From an uncultured Olsenella sp. (lineage in GTDB: Bacteria > Actinomycetota > Coriobacteriia > Coriobacteriales > Atopobiaceae): a DNA stretch of 64,000 nt. The notes beneath the pieces were generated by a model that did not search any database, had not been told where the DNA came from, and worked only from the letters and a program-made list of their open reading frames with translations. The translations under genes and the position numbers were made by a program. The stretch is taken from contig CASEHX010000022.1 of assembly GCA_949287905.1 (NCBI GenBank), positions 87,001 through 151,000 on the forward strand, written 5' to 3'. Shown one piece after another: positions 26,489 through 34,531 of the stretch. Position 1 is the stretch's first letter. Every line of letters starts with the position of its first letter.

Positions 26489-26633
26489 TTTCCCGCCAAG
26501 TGGCGCGCGGTCGCAAGTTTCCCGCCAAGTGGCGCGCGGTCGCAAGTTTCCCGTCAAGCGGCGCGCGGCCGCAAGTTTCCCGCCAAGCGGCGCGCAGCCG
26601 CAAGTTTCCCGCCAAGTGGCACGTGGTCTCGAA
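26489..26633. repeat. 29-bp tandem repeat array, five units
   Basis: TTTCCCGCCAAG-type units begin at 26489, 26518, 26547, 26576 and 26605, exactly 29 bp apart, with a few substitutions. The array sits between the kinase stop (26641) and the ATPase gene inside the Bce-like locus. Each unit has a near-palindrome GCCAAGTGGC. No spacers, so not CRISPR. Confidence 0.9.
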
Positions 26634-26640
26634 TCCTCCG

Positions 26641-27684
26641 TCACACGGCGGACTTGAAGAAGACGATGTCGAAGCGTGCGCCTCCGTCGGGTGCGTTACC
26701 GGCGCGAATTGAGCCGCCCTGCGCGGTGACGAGGCTCTTTGCCAGGGCGAGGCCGATGCCCACGCCGCCGGGGTCGACCTCGGAGCCGCCGGCGCCCTCG
26801 CCCTTCTCGCCGCCGCGGTAGAAGCGCTCGAAGACGTGGGGCAGGTCCTCGGCCGCGATGCCGGAGCCGGTGTCCTCCACGCGCAGGCGGAACGCGAGGG
26901 CGTCCTCGGTGCAGCTCACGCTCACGCGCCCGCCCGCGGGCGTGTGCTCGAGACAGTTCTTGAGGATGTTCTCGAGCGCCTCCGCCGTCCAGGCGAGGTC
27001 GCCCTCAAAGCCGGCATCGGGCTGGACGTCGCACGCGAGGGCGACGTCCGCGAGGTCGAACGTCACCGCCAGCGGGTCGGCGGCGCGCGCCACGAGCTCG
27101 GCGCCGCTCACACGGGCGCGCGTGAGGCGCACCACGCCCGCGTCGATCCGCGCGAGCTTGAGCAGGGAGGAGACGAGCCACTCCACGCGGCCCTCCAGGC
27201 GCTCCATCGTGCGGAGCCGCTCGACCTCGTCCGGGTGCCCGCCGTCCCTGACGAGCGCCCCGCGCGTGAGCGACGTCATGAGCGAGAGGCTCGTGAGCGG
27301 CGTCTTGAGCTGGTGCGAGACGTCTGCCAGCGCATCTGCCAGCGCGTTCTTCTCGCGCTCGAGGTCCTCGTTGGCAAGGGCAAGGCGGCTTTGCATCTTG
27401 TCCAGCTCTGAGGCGAGGACCGCCAGCTCGCCCTCGCGCATCCGCTCAAAGCTCACGTCGCGCGCGCCGTGGAGCACGGCGTCCACCTGCTCCGCCATAC
27501 GCGCGATGCGGCGGTAGCGCAGGCGGGTCGAAACGAGCAGCACGGCGAGAAGGGCCGCGGCGGTCGCGGCGACCACGGCCGCGGCGGGCGCCCCCGCAAG
27601 CGACCACGCCACGCCGGCCCCAATGGCGCCCACGACAACAAAGACGGCAGCGGTTCGCCTGACCTCGGCGTTTCTCAGCAGCAT
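26641..27684 (-). CDS. Sensor histidine kinase, intramembrane-sensing type
   Basis: 347 residues. Two membrane helices (about 11-30 and 34-52) are separated by only a few residues, so there is no outer sensor domain. This is the BceS-like intramembrane architecture, which takes its signal from the partner ABC permease. HAMP-like stretch, then H124 in DVSHQLKTPL, N box KNCLEH and G boxes DTGSGI and GVGIGLALAK. It follows the response regulator gene by 15 bp in the same direction. Confidence 0.88.
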   Translation of the reverse strand: MLLRNAEVRRTAAVFVVVGAIGAGVAWSLAGAPAAAVVAATAAALLAVLLVSTRLRYRRIARMAEQVDAVLHGARDVSFERMREGELAVLASELDKMQSRLALANEDLEREKNALADALADVSHQLKTPLTSLSLMTSLTRGALVRDGGHPDEVERLRTMERLEGRVEWLVSSLLKLARIDAGVVRLTRARVSGAELVARAADPLAVTFDLADVALACDVQPDAGFEGDLAWTAEALENILKNCLEHTPAGGRVSVSCTEDALAFRLRVEDTGSGIAAEDLPHVFERFYRGGEKGEGAGGSEVDPGGVGIGLALAKSLVTAQGGSIRAGNAPDGGARFDIVFFKSAV

Positions 27685-27699
27685 GCGCTTCTCGACCGC

Positions 27700-28380
27700 C
27701 TAGCCCTGGGCGCGGTAGCCCATGCCGCGGACGGTCACGATCAGGCGCGGCTCGGTCGGGTCGTCCTCGAGCTTGTCGCGGAGGCGCTTGATGTAGACGG
27801 AGAGGGTGTTCTCCTCAACGTAGGCGCCGGCGTCGTCCCAGAGGGCGTCGCGGATCATGTCGCGCGTGACGACGCGGCCGGCGTTCTTGGCAAAGAGCAG
27901 GAGCAGCCGGTACTCCAGAGCGGAGAGCGGCACCTCCTGGCCGTTCTTCTCGGCGCGGGCGCGGTCGAGGTCTATGGTCACGGACCCAAGGTGCGTCACC
28001 GACCGCTCCGGTCGGGCGCGACGGATGGCGGCCTGCACGCGGGCAACAAGCTCGCGCGGGCGGAAGGGCTTGGCGATGTAGTCGTCCGCTCCCAGGGTGA
28101 GGCCGGTCACGGTTGAGAGCTCGTCGTCTGCCGCGGTGAGAAAGATCACGGGCACTTGCGGCGTCACCTGCTTGATCGCGTTGCAGACGGCAAAGCCGCT
28201 GCCCTCGGCGAGCGTGAGGTCAACGAGCGCGAGCGCGATGTCGGCGTCCGGCGCGCAGGCCAGCTCCACGGCGCCGGTCTGGGTGGGGGAGGAGACCACG
28301 GCGTACCCCTCGTTTGCCAGGAGCTCGGAGAGCCCCTCAACGATCAGCGGGTCGTCCTCGGCGAGCAGTATGCGCAGCAT
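27700..28380 (-). CDS. OmpR/PhoB-family response regulator of the Bce-like module
   Basis: 226 residues from ATG at 28380 behind the strong AAAGGAGG. Receiver domain with acidic pair E8-D9, phosphoacceptor D54 in VDLTLAEG, and the conserved Lys in AKPFRPREL. The C-terminal winged helix ends VRGMGYRAQG. First gene of the module, 15 bp before its kinase. Its predicted target sites, TGAC-N6-GTCA, lie upstream of itself and of the ABC pair. Confidence 0.9.
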   Translation of the reverse strand: MLRILLAEDDPLIVEGLSELLANEGYAVVSSPTQTGAVELACAPDADIALALVDLTLAEGSGFAVCNAIKQVTPQVPVIFLTAADDELSTVTGLTLGADDYIAKPFRPRELVARVQAAIRRARPERSVTHLGSVTIDLDRARAEKNGQEVPLSALEYRLLLLFAKNAGRVVTRDMIRDALWDDAGAYVEENTLSVYIKRLRDKLEDDPTEPRLIVTVRGMGYRAQG

Positions 28381-28434
28381 GTTCCTCCTTTCCTTGCTGT
28401 CTTGAGTATAGGGGCCGAGAAGGACGCTGGCCCG

Positions 28435-28448
28435 TGACGCTTCTGTCA
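28435..28448. promoter_or_regulatory. Candidate autoregulatory site of the Bce-like response regulator
   Basis: TGACGCTTCTGTCA; with flanks the palindrome extends to CGTGAC-N6-GTCACG. Located 55 bp before the response regulator start. Confidence 0.5.
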
Positions 28449-28538
28449 CGTGTCGGGGAAGGGTCGTCGTCGCTTTGCCCGGGGTCATGAGTCGGCCTCC
28501 GTGAACGACGCGTTACGCACCGGTTAGCGGGGAGAAAC

Positions 28539-28600
28539 CATGTTGGGTCTGTGGGGGACGGCCAGTTGTTGCGCGAGCAACATGTCCGAGGTTCCAACGT
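28539..28600 (+). other. Possible structured leader of cstA
   Basis: Nested complementary segments: TGTTGC-GCGA-GCAACA (28567-28582), enclosed by GGAC/GTCC and an outer GTTGG/CCAAC. CATGTTG/CAACATG could form a competing pairing. A GGGGAG-preceded ATG at 28540 opens a frame that runs out of phase into cstA. May regulate translation; unproven. Confidence 0.3.
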
Positions 28601-28615
28601 ACCAAGGAGGGAAAC

Positions 28616-30418
28616 ATGAACGGAATCGTCATCGTGCTCGTTGCGGCCGTGGTCCTGGTCGCCGGGTACCTGCTCTACGGCCGCTGGCTCGCGCGCACGT
28701 GGGGCATCGACGCCAAGGCCGTCACGCCCGCGCGTCGCATGGAGGACGGGAAGAACTTCTCGCCCGCCTCGTGCTTCACGGCCTTCTCGCACCAGTTCAG
28801 CTCCATCTGCGGCGCCGGCCCCGTCACGGGCACCATCGCCGCCATGATGTTCGGCTGGCTGCCGGTGCTGCTGTGGGTCCTTGTGGGCGGCATCTTCTTC
28901 GGCGCCGTGCACGACTTCGGCGCGCTCTACGCCTCGATGCGCAACAACGGCAAGTCGCTCGCCCAGCTCATCGAGAAGTACATCGGTCACACCGGCCGTC
29001 GCCTGTTCCTGATCTTCTCCTGGCTCTTCACGATCATCGTGATCGCCGCTTTCGTCGACATGGTCGCGGGCACGTTCAAGGCGACCTTTGACGCCGCGGG
29101 CGTCGTCGACGCCGCCGTCTCCTATGCGGGCGGCGCTGCCGGAACCATCTCGATCCTCTTCACCTTCGTGGCCATCGCCTTTGGCTGGATCAATCGCCGC
29201 TTCGGCCTCAAGGGCTGGAAGGAACTCCTGCTTGCCGTGGTGCTCTTCGTGGCGATGTTCGCCGTGGGCATGCAGTTCCCGGTCTACCTGGACAAGCTCG
29301 GTTGGTTCGCCGTCATCACGGTCTACCTGCTCTTTGCTGCGGCCATGCCCATCCAGACGCTCAAGCAGCCGCGTGACTACCTCACCTCCATCATGATGCT
29401 CGTCATGATTGCGAGTGCCGTGGTGGGCGTCTTTGTGCTCGGGGCCGCCGGCGAGGCGGAGATGACCGCCCCGATGGTCGCCGACCTCGATGCCCTCGCG
29501 GCCAAGGGCAGCTACGTCTTCCCGCTTCTCTTCGTCTCCGTGGCGTGCGGCGCGCTCTCCGGCTTCCACAGCCTCGTCTCCACCAACACCTCCTCAAAGC
29601 AGGTGTCGTGCGAGAATGATGCGCTGCCCGTGGGCTACGGCGCCATGGTGCTCGAGTCCTTTGTGGGCGTGCTCGCCATCGTCTTTGCGGCGATCATGTT
29701 CTCCGACCTCAACACCGCCGGCACGGGCCTGCTCAACAACGGCGCCGCGGCGACCCCGTTCCAGATCTTCTCGCAGGGCGTCGCGCGCGGCATGACGGCG
29801 TTCGGCGTGGACTCCACGCTCGCCACCGTGTTCATGACGATGTGCGTCTCCGCGCTCGCGCTCACGTCCGTCGACGCCGTGGCGCGCATCGGCCGCCTCT
29901 CGTTCCAGGAGTTCTTCGCCAAGAGCAACGATGCCGCCGAGGAGGCCGGGGCGGGCGCCGAGGGCGCGGGCAAGTTCTTCTCCAACACCTGGGTCGCAAC
30001 CGTGCTCACGCTGGCACTGGGCCTCGCCCTCGCCTTTGGCGGCTACAACAACATCTGGCCGCTCTTCGGCGCGTCCAACCAGCTGCTCGGCGGCATGACG
30101 ATGATCATGCTGGCGGTCTTCTGCAAGTGCACCGGTCGCACGGGCTGGATGCTCTACGTGCCCGTTGCCTTCCTTCTGGTGAGCACCTTCACCTCGCTCG
30201 TCCAGAGCATCATCGGCTGCGTGAGCGCGCTCTCCGCGAGCGGCGCGGCTGTGATCGCCACCTCTGGCCTGCAGCTGGTCTTTGCGATCCTGCTCGTGGT
30301 GCTCGGCCTCATCGTGGCCTACAACTGTCTTAAGGAGCTCTTCACCAAGAGCGCGGGCTCGCTGCCCGACGAGGACCCCGAGTGGTCCGACCTCGGGCGG
30401 GCGAACTGCGGCAAATAG
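28616..30418 (+). CDS. cstA: CstA-family transporter (peptide/pyruvate uptake)
   Basis: 600 residues, about sixteen membrane helices. Family landmarks: FSPASCFTAFSHQFSSICGAGPVTG (about 48-72), GAVHDFGALYASMRNNG, and GFHSLVSTNTSSKQV (near 322). ATG at 28616 behind AAGGAGG. CstA proteins import peptides or pyruvate during carbon limitation. The roughly 600-residue form is the shorter clostridial/actinobacterial type. It is divergent from the Bce-like regulator. A hairpin terminator follows the gene. Confidence 0.92.
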   Translation: MNGIVIVLVAAVVLVAGYLLYGRWLARTWGIDAKAVTPARRMEDGKNFSPASCFTAFSHQFSSICGAGPVTGTIAAMMFGWLPVLLWVLVGGIFFGAVHDFGALYASMRNNGKSLAQLIEKYIGHTGRRLFLIFSWLFTIIVIAAFVDMVAGTFKATFDAAGVVDAAVSYAGGAAGTISILFTFVAIAFGWINRRFGLKGWKELLLAVVLFVAMFAVGMQFPVYLDKLGWFAVITVYLLFAAAMPIQTLKQPRDYLTSIMMLVMIASAVVGVFVLGAAGEAEMTAPMVADLDALAAKGSYVFPLLFVSVACGALSGFHSLVSTNTSSKQVSCENDALPVGYGAMVLESFVGVLAIVFAAIMFSDLNTAGTGLLNNGAAATPFQIFSQGVARGMTAFGVDSTLATVFMTMCVSALALTSVDAVARIGRLSFQEFFAKSNDAAEEAGAGAEGAGKFFSNTWVATVLTLALGLALAFGGYNNIWPLFGASNQLLGGMTMIMLAVFCKCTGRTGWMLYVPVAFLLVSTFTSLVQSIIGCVSALSASGAAVIATSGLQLVFAILLVVLGLIVAYNCLKELFTKSAGSLPDEDPEWSDLGRANCGK

Positions 30419-30440
30419 TGCTTCTGAGGGCTTTTGCCGG

Positions 30441-30474
30441 CGGGGCGGGGAGATTTCCCGTCCCGCATTTTCGT
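30441..30474 (+). terminator. Terminator of cstA
   Basis: GC-rich 11-bp stem (CGGGGCGGGGA with TTCCCGTCCCG, including G-T pairs), short loop, then CATTTT. Confidence 0.65.
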
Positions 30475-30479
30475 CTGCG

Positions 30480-30608
30480 ACAAAGGTTGGGTACTTTTTT
30501 GCGGACGAGCCAAGTATCCGACTGATTGTGGCCGAAGAAACCGCTGGTAGTCGACTTGCTGGTTTTGTGACTACTTCAGGGGTACGAGAAAAAGTACCCA
30601 ACCTTTGT
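30480..30608. repeat. Element bounded by 20-bp perfect inverted repeats
   Basis: ACAAAGGTTGGGTACTTTTT at 30480-30499 and its exact complement at 30589-30608, with 89 bp between. The interior is less GC-rich and codes for nothing visible. Size and ends resemble a miniature inverted-repeat element. Confidence 0.65.
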
Positions 30609-30634
30609 GCGGGCTTCCACGCACCCGCATGCAG

Positions 30635-30678
30635 GGGCGCGGAATCGCAGGTCTCTCGTAACGTGCGATTCCGCGCCC
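30635..30678. terminator. 15-bp perfect hairpin between convergent cstA and trpB2
   Basis: GGGCGCGGAATCGCA and its complement, 14-nt loop. Probably terminates trpB2 transcription from the minus strand. The U-tract is poor on both sides. The rest of 30679-30801 shows nothing. Confidence 0.55.
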
Positions 30679-30801
30679 TCGTTTCGCGCGCCTTTGGCGC
30701 TCGCGTCTCTTGCCCGTGTTGCCCTGCGCCCCATGCGATCGAGGCGCCTGCGTCTCACGCCTGCGGTCCATGCATCCGCGACGACAGTTCCCCCAGCGTC
30801 G

Positions 30802-32202
30802 CTACTGGATGCCCGGGATGCTCGGGATGGTGGCAAAGCCGGCCTCGAGCTCCTCGTCGGTGGGAACGTGGTCGCTCATCTCGCCGCGATTGTACTTGTC
30901 GTAGGCAACCATGTCGAAGTAGCCGGTACCTGTGAGGCCAAAGAGGATGGTCTTGGCCTCGCCGGTCTCGCGGCACTTCTCTGCCTCGCGGATGGCAGCG
31001 AGGATGGCGTGCGAGCTCTCGGGAGCCGGAAGGATGGTCTCCAGCTTGGCGAACCTCTCGCCCGCCTCAAAGACGTCGGTCTGGCGAACGGCGATGGCCT
31101 CGAGGTGGCCGTCGTGCTTGAGCTTGGAGACGATCGGGCTCATGCCGTGGTAGCGCAGACCGCCCGCGTGGTCGGGGCTGGGGATGAAGCCGTTGCCAAG
31201 CGTGTACATCTTGCACAGCGGGCAGGTCTGGCCCGTGTCCGCGAAGTCGTAGGCGTAGCGACCGCGCGTGAGCGAGGGGCAGCTCGCGGGCTCCACTGCG
31301 ATGAATCGCGTGTCGGGGCGCTCGCCGCGCAGCTTGTCGCGCATGAAGGGGGCGATGAGGCCGCCGAGGTTGGAGCCGCCGCCCGCGCAGCCGATCACGA
31401 TGTCCGGGTACTCGCCCAGCTCGCGCAGGGCCTCGTAGCTCTCGAGGCCGATCACGCTCTGGTGCAGCACCACCTGGTTGAGGACGCTGCCGAGCTGGTA
31501 GCGGCCGCGGTTCTCGGGCACGTGGAGCGCGCGCTCCACGGCCTCGGAGATGGCGGTGCCGAGTGACCCGGAGGAGTCGGGGTGCGCGGCCAGGATCTTG
31601 CGCCCGGCCTCGGTGGTGGTGCTGGGGGAGGGCGTCACCGTGGCGCCAAAGGTCTCCATGATGTTGCGACGGAACGGCTTCTGCTCGTAGGAGCACTTGA
31701 CCATGAAGACGTCGAGGTCAAGGCCATAGTGCGCCGCGGCCTCGGCGAGGGCGGTGCCCCACTGGCCGGCGCCCGTCTCGGTGGTGATGTTGGTGAGGCC
31801 CTGCGCGGCGGCGTAGTAGGCCTGGGCGAGCGCGGAGTTGAGCTTGTGCGAGCCGCTCGTGTTGTTGCCCTCGAACTTGTAGTAGATGTGCGCGGGCGTT
31901 CCGAGCGCGCGCTCGAGGTTGTACGCGCGGCACAGAGGGCTCGGGCGGTAGACCTTGTACATCTCGCGCACCGCCGCGGGGATCTCGAAATAGGCGGTGT
32001 CGTCGTCGAGCTCCTGGTCAATCAGGGCGTCGGCGAAGACGGGGGCGAGGTCGGCGTGGGTGGCAACGGCGCCGTTTGGCAGACGCATGGGCTCGGGCTT
32101 CTCGGCCATGTCGGCGCGCAGGTTGTACCAAGCGGTCGGGATCTGCTGCTCGCTCAGGTAGGTGCGGTACGGGCGGGTGACGCTCTCGGTGGTGCCGGCC
32201 AT
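30802..32202 (-). CDS. trpB2: Tryptophan synthase beta chain, TrpB2 type
   Basis: 466 residues from ATG at 32202 behind AAAGGAG. The PLP lysine is K120 in SGSHKLNSA. ETGAGQWG and the CAGGGSN phosphate loop are intact. The N-terminal extension and YYKFEGNNTSGSHK identify the TrpB2 branch, which condenses serine with indole without strict need for TrpA. No trpA or other trp gene is adjacent, so it may use salvaged or secreted indole. A leader peptide with three Trp codons and an intrinsic terminator precede it, showing control by tryptophan supply. Confidence 0.93.
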   Translation of the reverse strand: MAGTTESVTRPYRTYLSEQQIPTAWYNLRADMAEKPEPMRLPNGAVATHADLAPVFADALIDQELDDDTAYFEIPAAVREMYKVYRPSPLCRAYNLERALGTPAHIYYKFEGNNTSGSHKLNSALAQAYYAAAQGLTNITTETGAGQWGTALAEAAAHYGLDLDVFMVKCSYEQKPFRRNIMETFGATVTPSPSTTTEAGRKILAAHPDSSGSLGTAISEAVERALHVPENRGRYQLGSVLNQVVLHQSVIGLESYEALRELGEYPDIVIGCAGGGSNLGGLIAPFMRDKLRGERPDTRFIAVEPASCPSLTRGRYAYDFADTGQTCPLCKMYTLGNGFIPSPDHAGGLRYHGMSPIVSKLKHDGHLEAIAVRQTDVFEAGERFAKLETILPAPESSHAILAAIREAEKCRETGEAKTILFGLTGTGYFDMVAYDKYNRGEMSDHVPTDEELEAGFATIPSIPGIQ

Positions 32203-32254
32203 GGTGGTTCTCCTTTCGTTGGCCCGCTTCAAAACCAGGGTGTGCCTCACGCAC

Positions 32255-32290
32255 AAGAAAAGGGCCCTCGGAACTGAATCCGAGGGCCCT
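32255..32290 (-). terminator. Trp attenuator (intrinsic terminator) upstream of trpB2
   Basis: Perfect 12-bp stem AGGGCCCTCGGA / TCCGAGGGCCCT (32261-32272 with 32279-32290), 6-nt loop, followed on the minus strand by TTTTCTT. It lies between the leader-peptide stop and trpB2. Confidence 0.9.
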
Positions 32291-32313
32291 GTATGTGTGC
32301 GTGAGTGGCCTCG

Positions 32314-32409
32314 TCAGTCCGAGAGGGGAGTCGTCCTTGTCCACCACCACGCGCGAGCGCCAGCGAGCTGCTGGGCGCCGAGAAGATCGATGTGCGCGAG
32401 GCGGGACAT
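32314..32409 (-). CDS. trpL: Trp leader peptide (31 aa, three consecutive Trp)
   Basis: Small reading frame from ATG at 32409 to TGA at 32314, with AAAGGAAGG just upstream. Residues 18-31 read ARAWWWTRTTPLSD; the TGG triplets are at 32341-32349. The intrinsic terminator starts 24 bp past the stop. This is the classic layout for ribosome-mediated attenuation: stalling at the Trp codons when charged tRNA-Trp is scarce would free an upstream segment (CGAGGCC, near 32303-32312) that can pair with GGCCCTCG of the terminator arm. The pairing scheme is my inference; the peptide and terminator are seen directly. Confidence 0.85.
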   Translation of the reverse strand: MSRLAHIDLLGAQQLAGARAWWWTRTTPLSD

Positions 32410-32444
32410 TGACGGCCTTCCTTTCGGAGACGATTGAGGGTAGA

Positions 32445-33122
32445 TTACCCAGACTTTGTTTCGGGGGCGTTACCGGTTGAGGACGAGTTTGCTGCCGCCA
32501 GGTCGCGCGCGGGGTGCCGCAGCAGCCCGCGGGCGGCGCGCTCGTCCGGATACGCGCTGGCGAGAAGGCTGTGGAACCGCTCGTTGTGACTGGGCTCCAA
32601 GAGGTGCGTGAGCTCGTGGGCAACCACATAGTCCAGGCATGTGGGCGGGTAGGCGGCGAGGCGAACATTGATGCGGATGCGCCCGGTCCTGGGCGTGCAG
32701 GAGCCCCAGCGCGTGGACATGGCACGCAGCTGCCAGCCGGTCGCCCTCGTTCCGAGCGCGGCCTCCATGCGCTCGGAGACCTCGGGAAGGCGAGCGGAGA
32801 GCTCGGCGCGATAGACGTCATCCGGGGAGGAGCCCTCGGGGAGCGGGACGAGCCTGCCCCAGAGGGGGAGCAAGCCGTCGTTCGGCTTGTCCCCGGAGGC
32901 GAGCCTGGTCCGCCGCTCCATATGCCCACGCAGCCAGGCCTCGTGCTCGTCCAGGAAGCGCTGCGCCTCCGCGAGGGTGACGCGTGCGGGGACGCTCAGA
33001 TGCGCGGTGCCGTTCGCGCGGACCCTCAGGTTGAGCCGGCGCACGCGCCGGTGCTCGACCTCCACGGGCAGCCCGTCCGGTCCGCCCGCAAACAGGATCT
33101 TGGTTGTGGCTCTTCTCGTCAT
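32445..33122 (-). CDS. YgjP-like (DUF45) metallopeptidase domain protein
   Basis: 225 residues. Zinc motif HELTH in DYVVAHELTHLLEPSHNERFH, with the third ligand His about 9 residues on. STRWGSC is the other family landmark. These SprT/WLM-related proteins, often next to restriction or repair genes, have poorly known roles. The gene ends 35 bp before the Trp leader ATG, so the trp promoter may lie within its 3' end. Start ATG at 33122. Confidence 0.85.
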   Translation of the reverse strand: MTRRATTKILFAGGPDGLPVEVEHRRVRRLNLRVRANGTAHLSVPARVTLAEAQRFLDEHEAWLRGHMERRTRLASGDKPNDGLLPLWGRLVPLPEGSSPDDVYRAELSARLPEVSERMEAALGTRATGWQLRAMSTRWGSCTPRTGRIRINVRLAAYPPTCLDYVVAHELTHLLEPSHNERFHSLLASAYPDERAARGLLRHPARDLAAANSSSTGNAPETKSG

Positions 33123-33144
33123 GCGGGCATTGTAGCTCGAGTGC

Positions 33145-33717
33145 CTAGAAGAACGCGTCCAGCAGGGCGTTCAAAATGAAGAGGATCACGATGGCCCCCA
33201 TGAACTCGAGCACGCGGTGTCCCTCGGGTCGCCCGTCGTCTGCGGGGAGCTCTCCGGTCTCGAGGAAGCTCACGACCTCGCGCGTGACGCGAAGGTCGTA
33301 ATCGCGCTCGAGCCGCCACGCCCTCCAGGCGAGCGGGGCGCACACGACGAGCAGCGCGCACCAGACCCAGAGCATGTTCACGCCGCTCAGTCGCTCGGTC
33401 AGGTCGAGCACGATCGTCGGGACCCAGAGGAGCGCCTGAACAACGTAGATGATCGCGAGTTCGCGCCGGGCCGCCTCGGTGCCCTCTCGGGCTGCCCGCG
33501 CCTGTTCCTCGCCGAGGAGCTCGGAGAGCGGCATGTCGAGCTCGGAGGCCAGGGAGGCGAGGCTCTGGACGTCCACGAGCGTCTTGCCGCGCTCCCAGTT
33601 GCTGATCGTCTGCCTTGAGACGTGCAGCCGATCTGCCAGCGCCTCCTGGCTCAGCTCGTGGCTTGCGCGCACCTCGGCGATGCGCCTGCCCAGCGACTCC
33701 TTGTCGAGTCCCTTCAT
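33145..33717 (-). CDS. XRE-family HTH regulator with membrane tail
   Basis: 190 residues from ATG at 33717 behind AAGGGGG; an upstream in-frame start lacks a good site. HTH_3 domain at about 9-65 with LSQEALADRLHVSRQTISNWE. Then come two hydrophobic helices (about 90-135) and a C-terminal helix (about 170-188). DNA-binding domain plus membrane tail is typical of small self-regulating XRE proteins in Gram-positives. Target unknown. Confidence 0.82.
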   Translation of the reverse strand: MKGLDKESLGRRIAEVRASHELSQEALADRLHVSRQTISNWERGKTLVDVQSLASLASELDMPLSELLGEEQARAAREGTEAARRELAIIYVVQALLWVPTIVLDLTERLSGVNMLWVWCALLVVCAPLAWRAWRLERDYDLRVTREVVSFLETGELPADDGRPEGHRVLEFMGAIVILFILNALLDAFF

Positions 33718-33856
33718 GGAGACCCCCTTCCCTCGTCCACAAGGATGCCACGAGGACTCGCGCCTGTCTGTCAAAAGTCTTTTGCAGTGCCGTCAAGATG
33801 TGCGCTTGCCGGCGCGCGGGCGTCGGGCGCAGGCGGGCACGCGGTCTACGACCCGC

Positions 33857-34531
33857 TCAGCCGGCCAGGTCCTCCCAGCCGTCTAGCCAGAGGTCGGCCG
33901 CGCCCCTCAGCTCGTTGGCGGGCTGGCGCGGGTCGGTGCTCCTCACGGCAACCGTTGCCATGCCGGCGCGGGCGGCCGAGAGCGTTCCGGCGAGGATGTC
34001 CTCGAAGACCACGCACTCCTCGGGCGCGGCGCCCAGCCGCCGGGCGGCCTCGAGGTAGATATCCGGGTGGTCCTTGCCGTGCGCCACCTCGCGCCCGCAG
34101 ACCACCTCGTCAAAGAGCGAGTCCACGTCCACGTGGCGCATGGCGCCCAGGACGTGCGGATCGTTGGTCGTGGCGAGGGCGCAGCGCACCCCGCGCGCCC
34201 TCAGGCGCCGAATGTAGCCCTCGGCTTCCGGGCGAAGCCGCACGTCGTTCTCGTAGAGCGCGGCGCCCAGGCGGTTCCACTCGTCCACGATGTCCGAGAC
34301 CTCGTCTCGCAGGCGATACCGCTCGACGCACCACTGCGCACCCGCCGCAAAGCCGAGCGTCGCCAGCGTGGTGGAGGCGCTCGCGTCAAAGGGCAGGCCG
34401 CGCGTGGCAAAGAAGATCTCGTCCACCCTGCGCCAGATGGACCAGGTCTCCGCGAGCGTTCCGTCAAAGTCAAAGATCGCCGCCGAGAAGGACGGGGGCC
34501 AGAGGCTCGGGGCGCGGCGTGGCGACGTCAT
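33857..34531 (-). CDS. HAD-superfamily hydrolase
   Basis: 224 residues. Motif I FDFDGTLAE, motif II ATTND, motif III Lys in HGKDHPD, motif IV VVFEDILAG. Helical cap of the beta-phosphoglucomutase/phosphatase type. The start is in an ATGA overlap with the upstream TPR gene, so translation is coupled. Substrate unknown. Confidence 0.82.
   Translation of the reverse strand: MTSPRRAPSLWPPSFSAAIFDFDGTLAETWSIWRRVDEIFFATRGLPFDASASTTLATLGFAAGAQWCVERYRLRDEVSDIVDEWNRLGAALYENDVRLRPEAEGYIRRLRARGVRCALATTNDPHVLGAMRHVDVDSLFDEVVCGREVAHGKDHPDIYLEAARRLGAAPEECVVFEDILAGTLSAARAGMATVAVRSTDPRQPANELRGAADLWLDGWEDLAG

Noticed and set aside
26489..26633. Possible CRISPR array (29-bp repeats)
   Set aside because: Units are strictly head to tail with no spacers, and there are no cas genes. 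The same holds for the 35- and 41-bp arrays.
30609..30801. tRNA or small RNA gene between cstA and trpB2
   Set aside because: The strong 15-bp hairpin cannot be extended to a cloverleaf, and no CCA-like or T-loop sequence is seen.
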